DNA of 64,000 nt from Pseudomonas sp. DTU12.3 (GTDB taxonomy: Bacteria; Pseudomonadota; Gammaproteobacteria; Pseudomonadales; Pseudomonadaceae): positions 3,351,501 to 3,415,500 of the forward strand of contig NZ_CP027218.1 of NCBI RefSeq assembly GCF_004124275.1. The letters run 5' to 3'. Under the pieces are notes generated by a model, which searched no databases, was not told the DNA's origin, and saw nothing but the letters and a program-made list of their open reading frames with translations. Both the position numbers and the translations under genes were made by a program. The stretch's first letter is position 1. Each line of letters starts with the position of its first letter. Below, one piece after another: positions 38,101 through 45,800 of this stretch.

Positions 38101-41100
38101 GGGCAGATTGCCCGGGCCGTAACTCACGCCGTTGATGCTGACGCTGAGAAACGTGTAATTACTGCCGCCAGCAAAGCCGTCGCTGACGCGCGCATCGAAC
38201 GCCGGCAAACCGCCGTTCTGGGTGAAACTCAGCTGCACTGTGGCATTGCCGGTGCTGCCGCTCGGGTTCGGATTGAACGTGACAATTTGCTTGTCGAGGC
38301 CGCTGAAGCTTGGCTCGACCACGCGTTCGAACACCGTGTCACTGACGGCGCGCCCGGCACCGTTGACGATTTCCCGTGCTGTCACGGCCAATTGCGCGCC
38401 GGCGATGTTGGCGGCGATGTTGGTGACGCGCACATTGAATTCGATGGAGATGCCTTCGAGGTCATCGTCGTTGCCATTGCCGTTAACCACGTTACCGAGG
38501 TTGAACGTCACCACCTGGCTGCCGTCGGGATTGGTGACGATGGTCAAACGGCTCGGATCGAACACGCCTTGTGGCGCCAGACCGGATAGATCGGCGGTGA
38601 TCGGCAGCGCTTCCGGGCTGTTTTCGTTGCCGTCGATATTCAAGGTGCCGCCGACGATCAGGTTGGCGTCGCTGGTCAGTCCGCCATTGGAAATGAACGC
38701 GATGCGCAAGGCATTGATCAGCGCATCCGGCGAGATGAACTGCAAGCCGTTGGCGAGGGTGATTTGCACCTGATAGTTGGGGTTGTTGCCTTCGGGCACC
38801 AGCACTACCACGCGATAGCGGATCACTTCCCCGACCGTCACTTGCTCGACGACGGCGTTCGTCGGGTTCGGCGCCGCGGTGTCCGGCAAACCGCCGACGC
38901 GGGAAATTTCGATCGCCTGGGCCACCGGAATCAGCAAGGTCGAGAGGTTGCGGTAGTCGTTGAGCGTGCCGCCATTGAGCGTGCCGTCGACACCTGTTCG
39001 CTCACCGGCATTGCCGCCGTCGAGGCTGGTCCATTGCACGCTGGCGACGTTGGCGATGTTTGATAGTGCGGCGGCGCTGGCGTTGACGATGCCACTCAGT
39101 TGCAAAACGATGCTGCCGCCCTTGGCGATGTCGATGTTGGCCCCCGTGGCCGTGCGCAACTGCCCGCCGACGATTTCGAAGGCAACGCCGCCATTGTTGG
39201 TGGCACCGTTCTGATACAGCACGCCGACCAGCGTGACGTTGCTGAGTTGGGTCGGCAGGGTGTCGAGGAAACTGATGTCGAACGCACTGAAATCGGTGCT
39301 GCCATTGCCGTTAGTGATGGTGATATTGAAAGTCACCGTGTCGCCCTGGTCATAGCCGCCCAGGCCCGAGGTGGACGTGATCACCTGATTGACCTGCAGG
39401 GTCGGTTCGCGCACGGTCACGGTCGGCTGGCCACCCGAAAGGGTGACGGTGCGATCCACGGCGACGGCGCCGTTCGGTGTGTCACTGTCCGGATCGCTGA
39501 AAATCAGTTGCGCATTGTTTTGCAGTGAAACGTTGGCCTGGTTGCCGATGACGTTGTTGGCCACCAGTTGCAGGCGAATCACGAAGGTATTGTTGCCGGT
39601 CTGGTTGTCCGCCGACACGCTGGAAACGCTGAACGTCCAGCGCCCGTCCACGCCATCGCCGCCCAACGCGCCGCCAATCCCGGCGAAACCACTGACCAGT
39701 ACGCTGCCGGCGAAATCGGCGCCGAGTGCGCCACTGCCGGCGCGGGTGGTGATGATCTGGTAACCGAGGCCACCGTTGAAACTGGTGTCCAGGCGCATGC
39801 CCGGTGGAATCAGGTCTTCGATACGCAGGTTTTGCGTGGTGCCTTCGGGCAGGGTGATGACGATGTCGTAGCGCATGCTTTCGCCGATCACCAGATCGCT
39901 GCCGGTGGTGTGCGCGGCACTGGAGTCGCCGGCGTCGAGCGTGCCGTCGGCGAAGACTTTGCTGATCACCGGGGCGGCAATTTGCTGGTTAGCCAAATCG
40001 GTGAGGTCGGTCGGGGTGAAGTCGGTGCCGCCATTGACGCTGGCGTAGTTGCTCAGAGTCGCGGTGGATTGCAGGCTGCGGCTGGCCTCGATGGTGGCGC
40101 TGACGACCACGTCATAGCTGATCACCACGACGTTGGCGCCGCTGGTATCGGCCGCCGTGCCGCTGCGCCCGGCCAACAGACTGGCCTGGCCACCGGCGTC
40201 GAGAAAGTTGATCTGATTGCCGCTGACGCTGTAGTCGGTGCCCAACACCAGCAAGGTGCCGTCGCCGCGATAAATCTGCAGATTGGCCGCCGCCAGACTG
40301 CCGCCGACAAAACTCAAACCCGAGGGCAGCGTGATGCTGGTGCTGACGTCAAACGCGCCGCCGCCACCGCTGTTTTCGATCGCCGTGACCAGGCGCAAGC
40401 GGTCGGCACCGTCGATGTTGCTGATGTTGCCATCGACCGCAGACAAATCGGTGACGCTGCCGTTGAACGGCACGCCGGTGCTGCCCGGTGGGTTCCAGCT
40501 ACCGCTGGTGCCGGTGACCGTGCCGTTCGAGCCGGAGACCACGCCATGTTTGATGTTGAGTACCGGCTCGGCGACGGAAACGATCGCGACCACGTCGGAA
40601 GAAATCAATGTGCGGTCGGTGAGGGTGGTCTGCTGGCTCGATTGCGCGAGCACGTCCAGCGAGCGCTGATCGGCAAACGGCTGATCGCCGACTTTGACGG
40701 TGAAGCGAATGACGATGCGACTGCCGGTGGTGGTATTGGTGGCAAAACTGCCGAAGTCGAATACCACCGAGTTGCCGTTGGCGCTGATCACACTGACCAC
40801 ACCGCCGGCGTTGGTATTGCCCGGGCCAAGTTCCCACTGGCCGATGTCACTGCCCGAACCCCAGGTAATCCCGGTGACATTGAACAGCGGCAACGGCAGA
40901 TAAGCCGTCAGTTTGAATTGCTCGTAGTCGCCGGTGACCAGGTCGTAACTCAGTTCGAAGGTCACTTCATCGCCGGGGCGCAGTTCGCCGTTGCCTGGTG
41001 GCGCGCCATTATTGACCTCGACCAGACTGATATCGACGTTGCTGGTGGGGATCACACTGGTGGTCGCGGAACCGTCGGTTTCACTCTCGCCGGTGAGGTT

Positions 41101-43419
41101 GAACTGATCGACCAGCAGCGTGCCGTCTACCGTCGCGGTGTTGCCCAGTTCGTCGCCTTCGTTGATGTCCGGTTGCGGATTGCCTGATGGTGGTTTGTAG
41201 GTCTGGCCAACGATGGCTGAGTAACTGAGAACCGCGACCACCGCGCCTTGCAAGGTGTCGTCAAAGGCCAGATCGCCGTTGAGCCAGCCACGAATATTGC
41301 CGAACGCGTTACGCAGCGACTGCGCAATGTCGAACACCATTGAGGTCGTGCCGTCGGCGTTGTTAACCACACTGGTGACCAGGGTGATGGTCTGCGCAAC
41401 ACCGTTGATGGTCACGGTGAGCGTCGGTGTGCCGCTCAATGTCTGGCCGTCGCTGAGCTGATCGCGAATCACCAGCTGGCCTTCGTTGAAGAAATCCTTA
41501 CCGAAGGCAAAGTAATCGGAAATCGCCAGATTGAGCGTGTACTGCAACGTGTCGCCGGGGCTGATACCGGTGTGGCCGATGTCGTTCTGCATCGTCGCGG
41601 TTTTCAGCAGGGTGATGGACTTGGCGATGAACTGAGTGCCTTGCCCGGTGCCGCTGAAATCGATGGTGGTGTTCGGTGCGGTAAGGTCACGTGGATCAAG
41701 CGGCACCCACTGTCCCGAAGCCGTTGGCGGGCCGAGGGTGACGGTGACGGCATCGCCGGTCACCGGGTTGATTACCGGCTGACCATTGGCGTCGGCTTCC
41801 GGCACGTAGAAGGCGACCACGGTATCGGTCTTGCCGGTGAGACTGTCGTAGGTGACGGTGAACGAATTGATGTAGACGTCGTTGGCCGCAATCAACACGG
41901 CGATTTGTGCGGCATTGGTGACCACGGTGCCGTCGTGCAGAGTGATCGAGGTGACCCGGCCGCCGGGACCGGGGGTGATTGCGTTGACCTGGATGTTGTC
42001 GGGCAGCGGCTGGGTGATGACCACGTTGGTCAGCGTCTGCCCAGGTGCCGGTGTCGCCGACAAGGTCAGCGTGCGTACATAGTTGGGGCCGGTAGCGGTT
42101 TCTCCCTCGGGGGTATTGATGGTTTCGCTGACCGTAATCACCGTCGGGTGCACGACAAACGCTGCGGTGCCGGCCTGAATCAGGCTTGGGTCGTTGGTCG
42201 GGTTGTCCAGCGCATCATTGCCGAATTCGAAGCCGCCACTGGCGCGAATGGTCAGGTCAGGCGTGCCATTGGAGAACGCCGTATCGGCCAGGTTGCTCAG
42301 GCTGGCGGTGATCTGCACGCCAATCACCGGTTGCTGATTGGTGACGCTGGCGAAGGGCAACTCGATGACCACCAGTTTGTCGCCAGCGCGCATGCCGTAG
42401 GTGGCGGCGTTGATGATCAGGAAGTTGCCGTTGGCGTCTTTCGCCAGCGGGTGCGTAGCGTCGCCGTTGGCATCGAACGTCACCACGTGGCTGATCAGGT
42501 TTTGCCCCAGGTAGGTGGCGGAAATGAAATTGACGCCGTCATCGCCATCCTTGCCGGTCGCCGGCATCGCCAGGTTGATGAACGGCGCATAACCCACCTG
42601 GGTCGAGGTGTTGCTGAAATTCACGGTAAAGGTGAAGCGGTCGCCGAGCAGCACATCGCTGCCGCCGGTGGCCACCGTGGCTGTCGGCGCCGCGTCGGCG
42701 AGCAGGCCGTCGAAATGCGCCATGGCAAGGCCGCTGATGGCGATGTTTTTATCGATGTCGCCGACGCGGGTTTCCAGCGTCCAGTCGCCGCCGGCCTTGC
42801 TGCTGCCGGTGTCATTACTCGAAGCGCCGACATCGGCGCCGGTCCAGCGCGCGAGTTCGCTGACCAGGGTTTGCCCGGCCGCACCGGCACCGACATCGCA
42901 GCCATACAGCTGGATATCTGCGCCTTGGGTGAGATTGCTGCGCCATTGTTCGAGGGTTTTGCCCAGCGAGTCGATGTTGTCCGAGCTGACCGTGCGATTG
43001 CCCAGGGTGAATTGCCCGGCGGCGCCGTGGGACATGATCTGAATCGAATCGACCTTGCCCAGTTGCGCGAGCGCCGCAGAGATCGCCGCGAGGCCATCTT
43101 CGCCGACATTCACCACAATCGCAGTGACATTGCCCGGCAACTGCGCGACGAGTTGATCGCGGTTTTCGATGCGACTGTCGATCACCAGCAGGCTGCGCGC
43201 GGCCGACGGCGCTTGCTCGGTGGCGGCGCGGCCTTCGGTTGGTGTCGCGTGAGGGACTTGTGCCTCGACCGCAGCAGGCGGCGCGGCGGGGTCACTGTGA
43301 TGCTGCTCGACAGTCGCCGAAGCGGCGGCGCCGTCGAACAGAATTCTGGGTTCCAGTGACAGTGACTGACGCTGCGGGCGCAAATGTGCCGCAGAAAAAC
43401 CACCTCGTGAACCTTGCAT
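32104..43419 (-). CDS. Giant repeat protein: LEPR motif, DUF4347, DUF11-like and VCBS repeats
   Basis: This 3771-residue predicted surface or secreted protein begins without a Sec signal. A LEPR motif (SLSLEPRILFDGAAA, residues 20-34) is followed by a DUF4347 domain at about 77-243 (VDSIQIMSHGAAGQFTLGN, LYGCDVGAG). Residues 245-1860 hold repeated immunoglobulin-like DUF11-type domains. An SdrD-B-like domain lies near 1863-1960 (TGTLWNDTASPT). A cadherin-like domain (about 1986-2125) precedes eleven VCBS-like repeats of about 134 residues (about 2126-3605), each starting near NDxPVAxxDxAxAVEAGG and holding GNVLSNDTDVD. The C-terminus (3606-3771) has no repeats and no GGxGxDxxx RTX motifs. It is likely exported by the four genes that follow. 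Adhesion or biofilm is the best guess. Confidence 0.9.
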   Translation of the reverse strand: MQGSRGGFSAAHLRPQRQSLSLEPRILFDGAAASATVEQHHSDPAAPPAAVEAQVPHATPTEGRAATEQAPSAARSLLVIDSRIENRDQLVAQLPGNVTAIVVNVGEDGLAAISAALAQLGKVDSIQIMSHGAAGQFTLGNRTVSSDNIDSLGKTLEQWRSNLTQGADIQLYGCDVGAGAAGQTLVSELARWTGADVGASSNDTGSSKAGGDWTLETRVGDIDKNIAISGLAMAHFDGLLADAAPTATVATGGSDVLLGDRFTFTVNFSNTSTQVGYAPFINLAMPATGKDGDDGVNFISATYLGQNLISHVVTFDANGDATHPLAKDANGNFLIINAATYGMRAGDKLVVIELPFASVTNQQPVIGVQITASLSNLADTAFSNGTPDLTIRASGGFEFGNDALDNPTNDPSLIQAGTAAFVVHPTVITVSETINTPEGETATGPNYVRTLTLSATPAPGQTLTNVVITQPLPDNIQVNAITPGPGGRVTSITLHDGTVVTNAAQIAVLIAANDVYINSFTVTYDSLTGKTDTVVAFYVPEADANGQPVINPVTGDAVTVTLGPPTASGQWVPLDPRDLTAPNTTIDFSGTGQGTQFIAKSITLLKTATMQNDIGHTGISPGDTLQYTLNLAISDYFAFGKDFFNEGQLVIRDQLSDGQTLSGTPTLTVTINGVAQTITLVTSVVNNADGTTSMVFDIAQSLRNAFGNIRGWLNGDLAFDDTLQGAVVAVLSYSAIVGQTYKPPSGNPQPDINEGDELGNTATVDGTLLVDQFNLTGESETDGSATTSVIPTSNVDISLVEVNNGAPPGNGELRPGDEVTFELSYDLVTGDYEQFKLTAYLPLPLFNVTGITWGSGSDIGQWELGPGNTNAGGVVSVISANGNSVVFDFGSFATNTTTGSRIVIRFTVKVGDQPFADQRSLDVLAQSSQQTTLTDRTLISSDVVAIVSVAEPVLNIKHGVVSGSNGTVTGTSGSWNPPGSTGVPFNGSVTDLSAVDGNISNIDGADRLRLVTAIENSGGGGAFDVSTSITLPSGLSFVGGSLAAANLQIYRGDGTLLVLGTDYSVSGNQINFLDAGGQASLLAGRSGTAADTSGANVVVISYDVVVSATIEASRSLQSTATLSNYASVNGGTDFTPTDLTDLANQQIAAPVISKVFADGTLDAGDSSAAHTTGSDLVIGESMRYDIVITLPEGTTQNLRIEDLIPPGMRLDTSFNGGLGYQIITTRAGSGALGADFAGSVLVSGFAGIGGALGGDGVDGRWTFSVSSVSADNQTGNNTFVIRLQLVANNVIGNQANVSLQNNAQLIFSDPDSDTPNGAVAVDRTVTLSGGQPTVTVREPTLQVNQVITSTSGLGGYDQGDTVTFNITITNGNGSTDFSAFDISFLDTLPTQLSNVTLVGVLYQNGATNNGGVAFEIVGGQLRTATGANIDIAKGGSIVLQLSGIVNASAAALSNIANVASVQWTSLDGGNAGERTGVDGTLNGGTLNDYRNLSTLLIPVAQAIEISRVGGLPDTAAPNPTNAVVEQVTVGEVIRYRVVVLVPEGNNPNYQVQITLANGLQFISPDALINALRIAFISNGGLTSDANLIVGGTLNIDGNENSPEALPITADLSGLAPQGVFDPSRLTIVTNPDGSQVVTFNLGNVVNGNGNDDDLEGISIEFNVRVTNIAANIAGAQLAVTAREIVNGAGRAVSDTVFERVVEPSFSGLDKQIVTFNPNPSGSTGNATVQLSFTQNGGLPAFDARVSDGFAGGSNYTFLSVSINGVSYGPGNLPAGISFSSSGGLSVNFDQLDVGAQIQVRYSVDLPNSSIVASSNATLTWSSLPEDFTSWGGNSVGVDGTTTGERDGSAVGPNQYILRDNAGLGVITGTLWNDTASPTASTTPDGAGLGGQTVTLTWAGADGLLETAADNLQFTTVTDANGQYHFGVLPLGVFRIDVPAGLVSYPQPLGDLRVRVDSDAGTLGQITITLGDADTQSANAGYVEQNDAPVNTLPGTQNGLEDVVLNIGGISVTDIDADRDPNVNDRAISVILTVTHGTLFLGATVPGVTVSGANTASMTLTGNLADINTALASLQYLGNANFNGTDTLTVLSNDRGNYGDADGDGIPGTAADALTDTDTLQIILAAVNDNPVGVNDSATAVEAGGNNNGSAGIDPRGNVLSNDTDVDIATNADQLHVVSVGPGAGIQTPVLGVTVINGLYGQLVIGSNGSYQYVVDNNNAAVQALRLLGQTLRDDFNYVLADLAGETSTATLSVTIQGANDTPQGIDDDGVAIEAGGVNNGTPGSDARGNVLSNDLDVDSAANGETRTVTGIRPVAEAGSGNFTAVSGATAIAGLYGTLTINPDGTYSYVVNNSNATVQRLSAGQQLVEFFSYRLTDTGGLDDVAQLRIVIQGANDNPVASDDAASAQAASTNGTASESNPSGNVIQFPSRPGPITQPGGNGVDQDVDANDQPSSQLLVNGVINKSEATYNPAVDVLSGVATGTTSANGTLVAGLYGTLRIGADGSFFYDVDSTNAAVQALAPGQTLTEFFTYRVTDTTGLTDTAQLVITVHGVNDPPVAQNVIAVATEAGGINNLTPGVNPSGDVTVNDTDPDGDPLTVTLIKSGAAADPGTPIAVNLGGTVIAGLYGTLTIFPDGSYVYEVDNSNPDVQALRRSADLLSERFTYTVSDGVGATPQTDTAEIIVLIRGQNDNPIANDDAGVAIEAGGLNNSQPGQDPSGNVLDNDTDVDGGEVPGDLPNYDYGEIRAVSSVRTGPEAASGTAGTLGTELRGTYGWLTLNADGSYSYRLDNSMAAVQALRVGNTLLDAFSYEVIDAAGATDRATLNISIQGRNDTPIAQNDSNTAVEAGGLNNATPGSNPSGNVLSNDSDVDGNGEVLSVIGVNQGSSVGLIGSAFNGTYGRLTLNADGSYSYLVDNLNPQVQALRTNADTLTETFTYQIRDLAGATSTATLTLTIRGANDNPLASDDSAVAVEAGGTFNGTPGVNPGGNVLSNDNDVDANDAKVLTGIRTGSEAAGGTFTNVGVAQTFNGLYGTLTINADGTYSYVINNNLAAVQALKVGDSLVETFTYRMRDIAGATDTAQLSIRIDGAWDAPVAANDTAVAVADNGKGNGVNPSGNVLPNDTDVDQGDSKTVTGIRFGTEDAGGGLNGVTAGTDNSNGALINGLYGQLIIGADGSYTYNLDSNNPAVLALGPLQFLNEPFTYQVSDRGGQTDLAEIHIIIRGRNSAPVANTDTATAVEAGGSNNNQPGINPGGNVLSNDTDAESDPLSVIGIHTGTVTDIGTVGSVGTSLRGLYGDLLINADGSYSYTVDNNLAAVQALRQSGQTLNEVFTYTIVDRWGDTSTAELRITVDGRNDTPVAVDDSATAVEAGGVNNGTPGSNATGNVLDNDTDVDSVANGESKQVQSVSNQAGQSTGAGQVLIGLYGQLTLNADGSYTYVIDNNNPVVQALRTAGETLSETFTYRMVDTAGATADARLTVVIQGANDAPVAQNDSGFASDQSPAPQTTGNVLPNDGDVDNNDGLVVVGIRTGAEANSGTSGVIGQPIIGLYGTLVLNADGSYTYTIDQNNPAVLAAAGLGQILRDVFTYTINDRNGASDQAELAITLDIATPFIPAPGGDNFERDPNTLNRNFLIPDPQPAIFVTPVVERAAEISELSAWGVDGSNLRLAAVGEFTSESVGNGLGLVPGQFVSQAVRSSRLESELDQLWVQGRQGRTALSADGLLSDPSLFVLDPADLTHSPAHVEKQQEKPRAKGFSAQLRDAAQRRAPR
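32600..37045 (-). repeat. Tandem VCBS-type repeats within the giant gene
   Basis: Eleven imperfect DNA repeats of roughly 400 bp encode the VCBS-like domains of the giant protein. Conserved codons for EAGG, GNVLSNDTDVD and LYGTLTINADGSYSY recur in each. Two copies (the third and eighth) are diverged, and the last lacks EAGG. Such arrays can expand or contract by recombination and are easily misassembled from short reads. Confidence 0.85.
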
Positions 43420-43682
43420 GATCGGCCCTCGTACTGCGCGCAGAATCCTTCCGGTGAGTGCCGACGCCAGGCGACGGACAAATTCAGCGTAGGAGGTTTC
43501 TTACGGTTTGCCACCGAATGGGCCGCAGTTTCAGATGCTTGGAGACGCGCGGCGCCGCAGCCTTTGGCTATCACTGTGACGGGGGATTTGTACGAATTGG
43601 CGCACAGCAACACTGGCGTCTAGGCTGGTCAGTCAGTCGCCCGTCCGGGCGCAACGCCCACGCAGGGACAGGAGCGCAACCG

Positions 43683-44480
43683 ATGAAAGCCCCAGTCAGT
43701 GTTTTCTGCCTGATGTTCACGTTGGTTCTCGCGCCGGGAGCCTACGCCGAAGACCCACCCGCAGCGGCTGCGCAGCCCACGACCAGCGCGGCGGACGACA
43801 CGCCGCTGGTCAATCCGCAAGTGATCGACAAACTCATCGATATGGGCAATTACCTGCGCAGCCTGGCGAAATTCCAGGTCGATGCCGAAGTGTCGCGCGA
43901 CACGGTTCTGGAGTCTGGTCAGAAGATCAAGACCGAGTCGTTCAATACGTTGAAAGTGGTTGGCCACGATCGCCTGTATGCGAAAAGTGAAGGCGATGTG
44001 CGCACCCGCGAATTTTTCTACAACGGCAAGAAGCTCACTCAGTACTCGCCATACCTGAAGTACTACACCACCGTCGATGCGCCGGCCAATGTCGCGGAAA
44101 CCCTGCATATGGTCGAGAACTTCTACGGTGTGCAAGTACCGATGGAGGATCTGTTTCTGTTTGGCAGCGATCAGGCGCAGATTGATGCCTTGAAGGCTGC
44201 GCTCTATGTCGGACCGTCAATTATCAAGGGCCAGCTCTGCGACCATTTGGCGTTTCGCCAGGAGGGCATCGACTGGCAATTGTGGCTGACCCGTTCGGAC
44301 AAGCCCTTGCCGTGCAAACTGGTGATCACCACCACCGACGAAAAGAGTTCTCCCGAGTACAGCGCGGTGTATCAGTGGAACCTCAAGCCAACCATCCCGG
44401 ACACGCTCTTCACCTTCAAACCGGCCAAGGGCGATGTCGCGATTGCGTTGAAAAAAGCCAGTGGTCAGGGAGGGCAGTGA
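43683..44480 (+). CDS. DUF2092 family exported protein
   Basis: This 265-residue protein has a signal peptide (MKAPVSVFCLMFTLVLAPGA, then YAED). The mature part holds a lipoprotein-carrier-like fold typical of DUF2092 (SFNTLKVVGHDRLYAKSEGD, REFFYNGKKLTQYSPYLKYY, then KPLPCKLVITTTDE). Such proteins are periplasmic; function is unknown. It is divergent from the giant repeat protein gene with 263 bp between the starts, and it is followed after one base by the Asn-rich exported protein, so those two are coupled. Confidence 0.82.
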   Translation: MKAPVSVFCLMFTLVLAPGAYAEDPPAAAAQPTTSAADDTPLVNPQVIDKLIDMGNYLRSLAKFQVDAEVSRDTVLESGQKIKTESFNTLKVVGHDRLYAKSEGDVRTREFFYNGKKLTQYSPYLKYYTTVDAPANVAETLHMVENFYGVQVPMEDLFLFGSDQAQIDALKAALYVGPSIIKGQLCDHLAFRQEGIDWQLWLTRSDKPLPCKLVITTTDEKSSPEYSAVYQWNLKPTIPDTLFTFKPAKGDVAIALKKASGQGGQ

Positions 44481-44481
44481 C

Positions 44482-45096
44482 ATGAACAAGTCGATGTCGT
44501 GGAGTCTGCTGTTATCGCTGGCCACCGCCACCTTCCTGACTGCCGGGCTGATCGCCGAAGCCGACGCCAGGCCGCAGCGCGCGCAGGGCCATGCCCGCGC
44601 CAACGTCAACCGCGCACCCGCGCCCAACGCGCAGCGGGCACAACGCATCAATGCGCCGCAACGGACCAGTCACGTCAACGCCGGAAACCGTGCCAATGCG
44701 GGAAATCGGGTAAACGCCGGCAATCAGTTCAATTCCGGCAACCGCGTAAATGCCGGCAACAATGTCGGTAACCGCACCTACGTCAACAACAGCAATCGCA
44801 ACGTCAACCGCAACGTCAATATCGATAACCATCGCGACGTCGACATCGATGTCGACGGGCATGGTCGCTATGGTTACGACGATCACTATCACCCGATAGC
44901 GACTGCGGCGGCGGTGACGGCAACGGTGGCGGTTACCGCAGCTGTCGTCGGTTCGATCATGACCCCGGCGCAAATGCCCAGCAGCTGTGTGCAGGTAATC
45001 CGCTACAACGTCGCCTACATGCAATGCGGCTCGACCTGGTACCAGCCGCAGTATCAGGGCAGCGATGTGACGTATGTGGTGGTCAACGCGCCTTGA
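44482..45096 (+). CDS. Exported Asn/Gly/Arg-rich low-complexity protein
   Basis: This 204-residue protein has a signal peptide (MNKSMSWSLLLSLATATFLT, ending near EADARPQ). A disordered stretch follows with short GNRVNAGN-type repeats and an NRNVNRNVNIDN block. Then comes an acidic, histidine-containing patch (DIDVDGHGRYGYDDHYHP), a hydrophobic segment, and a small C-terminal domain with two Cys (SSCVQVIRYNVAYMQCGSTW). I know similar proteins only as companions of DUF2092 genes; function is unknown. The start lies one base after the DUF2092 stop. It is convergent with the DUF502 gene, with the two stop codons abutting (TGATCA). Confidence 0.75.
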   Translation: MNKSMSWSLLLSLATATFLTAGLIAEADARPQRAQGHARANVNRAPAPNAQRAQRINAPQRTSHVNAGNRANAGNRVNAGNQFNSGNRVNAGNNVGNRTYVNNSNRNVNRNVNIDNHRDVDIDVDGHGRYGYDDHYHPIATAAAVTATVAVTAAVVGSIMTPAQMPSSCVQVIRYNVAYMQCGSTWYQPQYQGSDVTYVVVNAP

Positions 45097-45690
45097 TCAG
45101 GCTTTCGGCACCCAGGGTTGCATCAGCGCGAGCATGCCACGGCCGCCACGGCGCAACCCGGTGGCCAGGGTCAGCCACGACAGATCGGTGACGATGACAT
45201 GGGCGGCCGGCACCAGCCGCACTTCACCGGCGGTGCCGCCGGCGGGCCCACCGTCGGGCATGAAAATCGTCAGCCAGTCATCCACGCTTTCGACGATCAG
45301 GCACAGGCGAAAGCCTTCGCCCTCGGCGATCATGCCGACCTTCGAACCATCCTCGTTTTCCAACCCGGCAAACCGCGCGGTGGTGTCCTTGAACAACTGA
45401 TAACCGGGCAGGTTGCTCAGCAGCTTGTTTTCGGTGGCTTCCAGCGCCCGTGCTGCCGCCGAGGTGCGCGCGAGCAATCCGGCGAGAAAACACAGGACGA
45501 TCAGGCCCAGCAAGGTGGCAACCGTCACCAGCGTGACGCCGGCGACATCGAAGCCCTTGAACATTGGCAAGAGCTTCTCGACCGGCCCGCGCAGCAGGTG
45601 GAGGGCTTTTTCGATCAGCACCACAATCAGCATCAGCGGCAGGATAAACAACAGCCCGCCGATGACGGTGGTCTTGATGAACTTGAACAT
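45097..45690 (-). CDS. DUF502 family membrane protein
   Basis: This 197-residue protein has two N-terminal spans (TTVIGGLLFILPLMLIVVLI and VTLVTVATLLGLIVLCFLAG). A soluble C-terminal region carries DUF502 motifs (LPGYQLFKDTTARFAG, TIFMPDGGPAGGTAGEVRLV, VIVTDLSWLTLATGLRRGG). Function is unknown; it is widely conserved. It lies 110 bp downstream of proP on the same strand, and may be cotranscribed. Its stop codon abuts that of the convergent Asn-rich gene. Confidence 0.88.
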   Translation of the reverse strand: MFKFIKTTVIGGLLFILPLMLIVVLIEKALHLLRGPVEKLLPMFKGFDVAGVTLVTVATLLGLIVLCFLAGLLARTSAAARALEATENKLLSNLPGYQLFKDTTARFAGLENEDGSKVGMIAEGEGFRLCLIVESVDDWLTIFMPDGGPAGGTAGEVRLVPAAHVIVTDLSWLTLATGLRRGGRGMLALMQPWVPKA

Positions 45691-45800
45691 GACGGCTCCT
45701 TGAGTGACGGGCGATCCGCACTCAAGGCTAGCTGAAAAAAAAGTCGAGCCGCACGACTGGCTGCCGATGGCCGCTGTACAGAGGCCACCGGTACCGGGTT

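Noticed and set aside
41572..43359. Long plus-strand open frames across the giant gene (also 36787-38589, 39568-41187)
   Set aside because: They mirror repeat codons of the giant protein on the other strand and have no recognisable domains.
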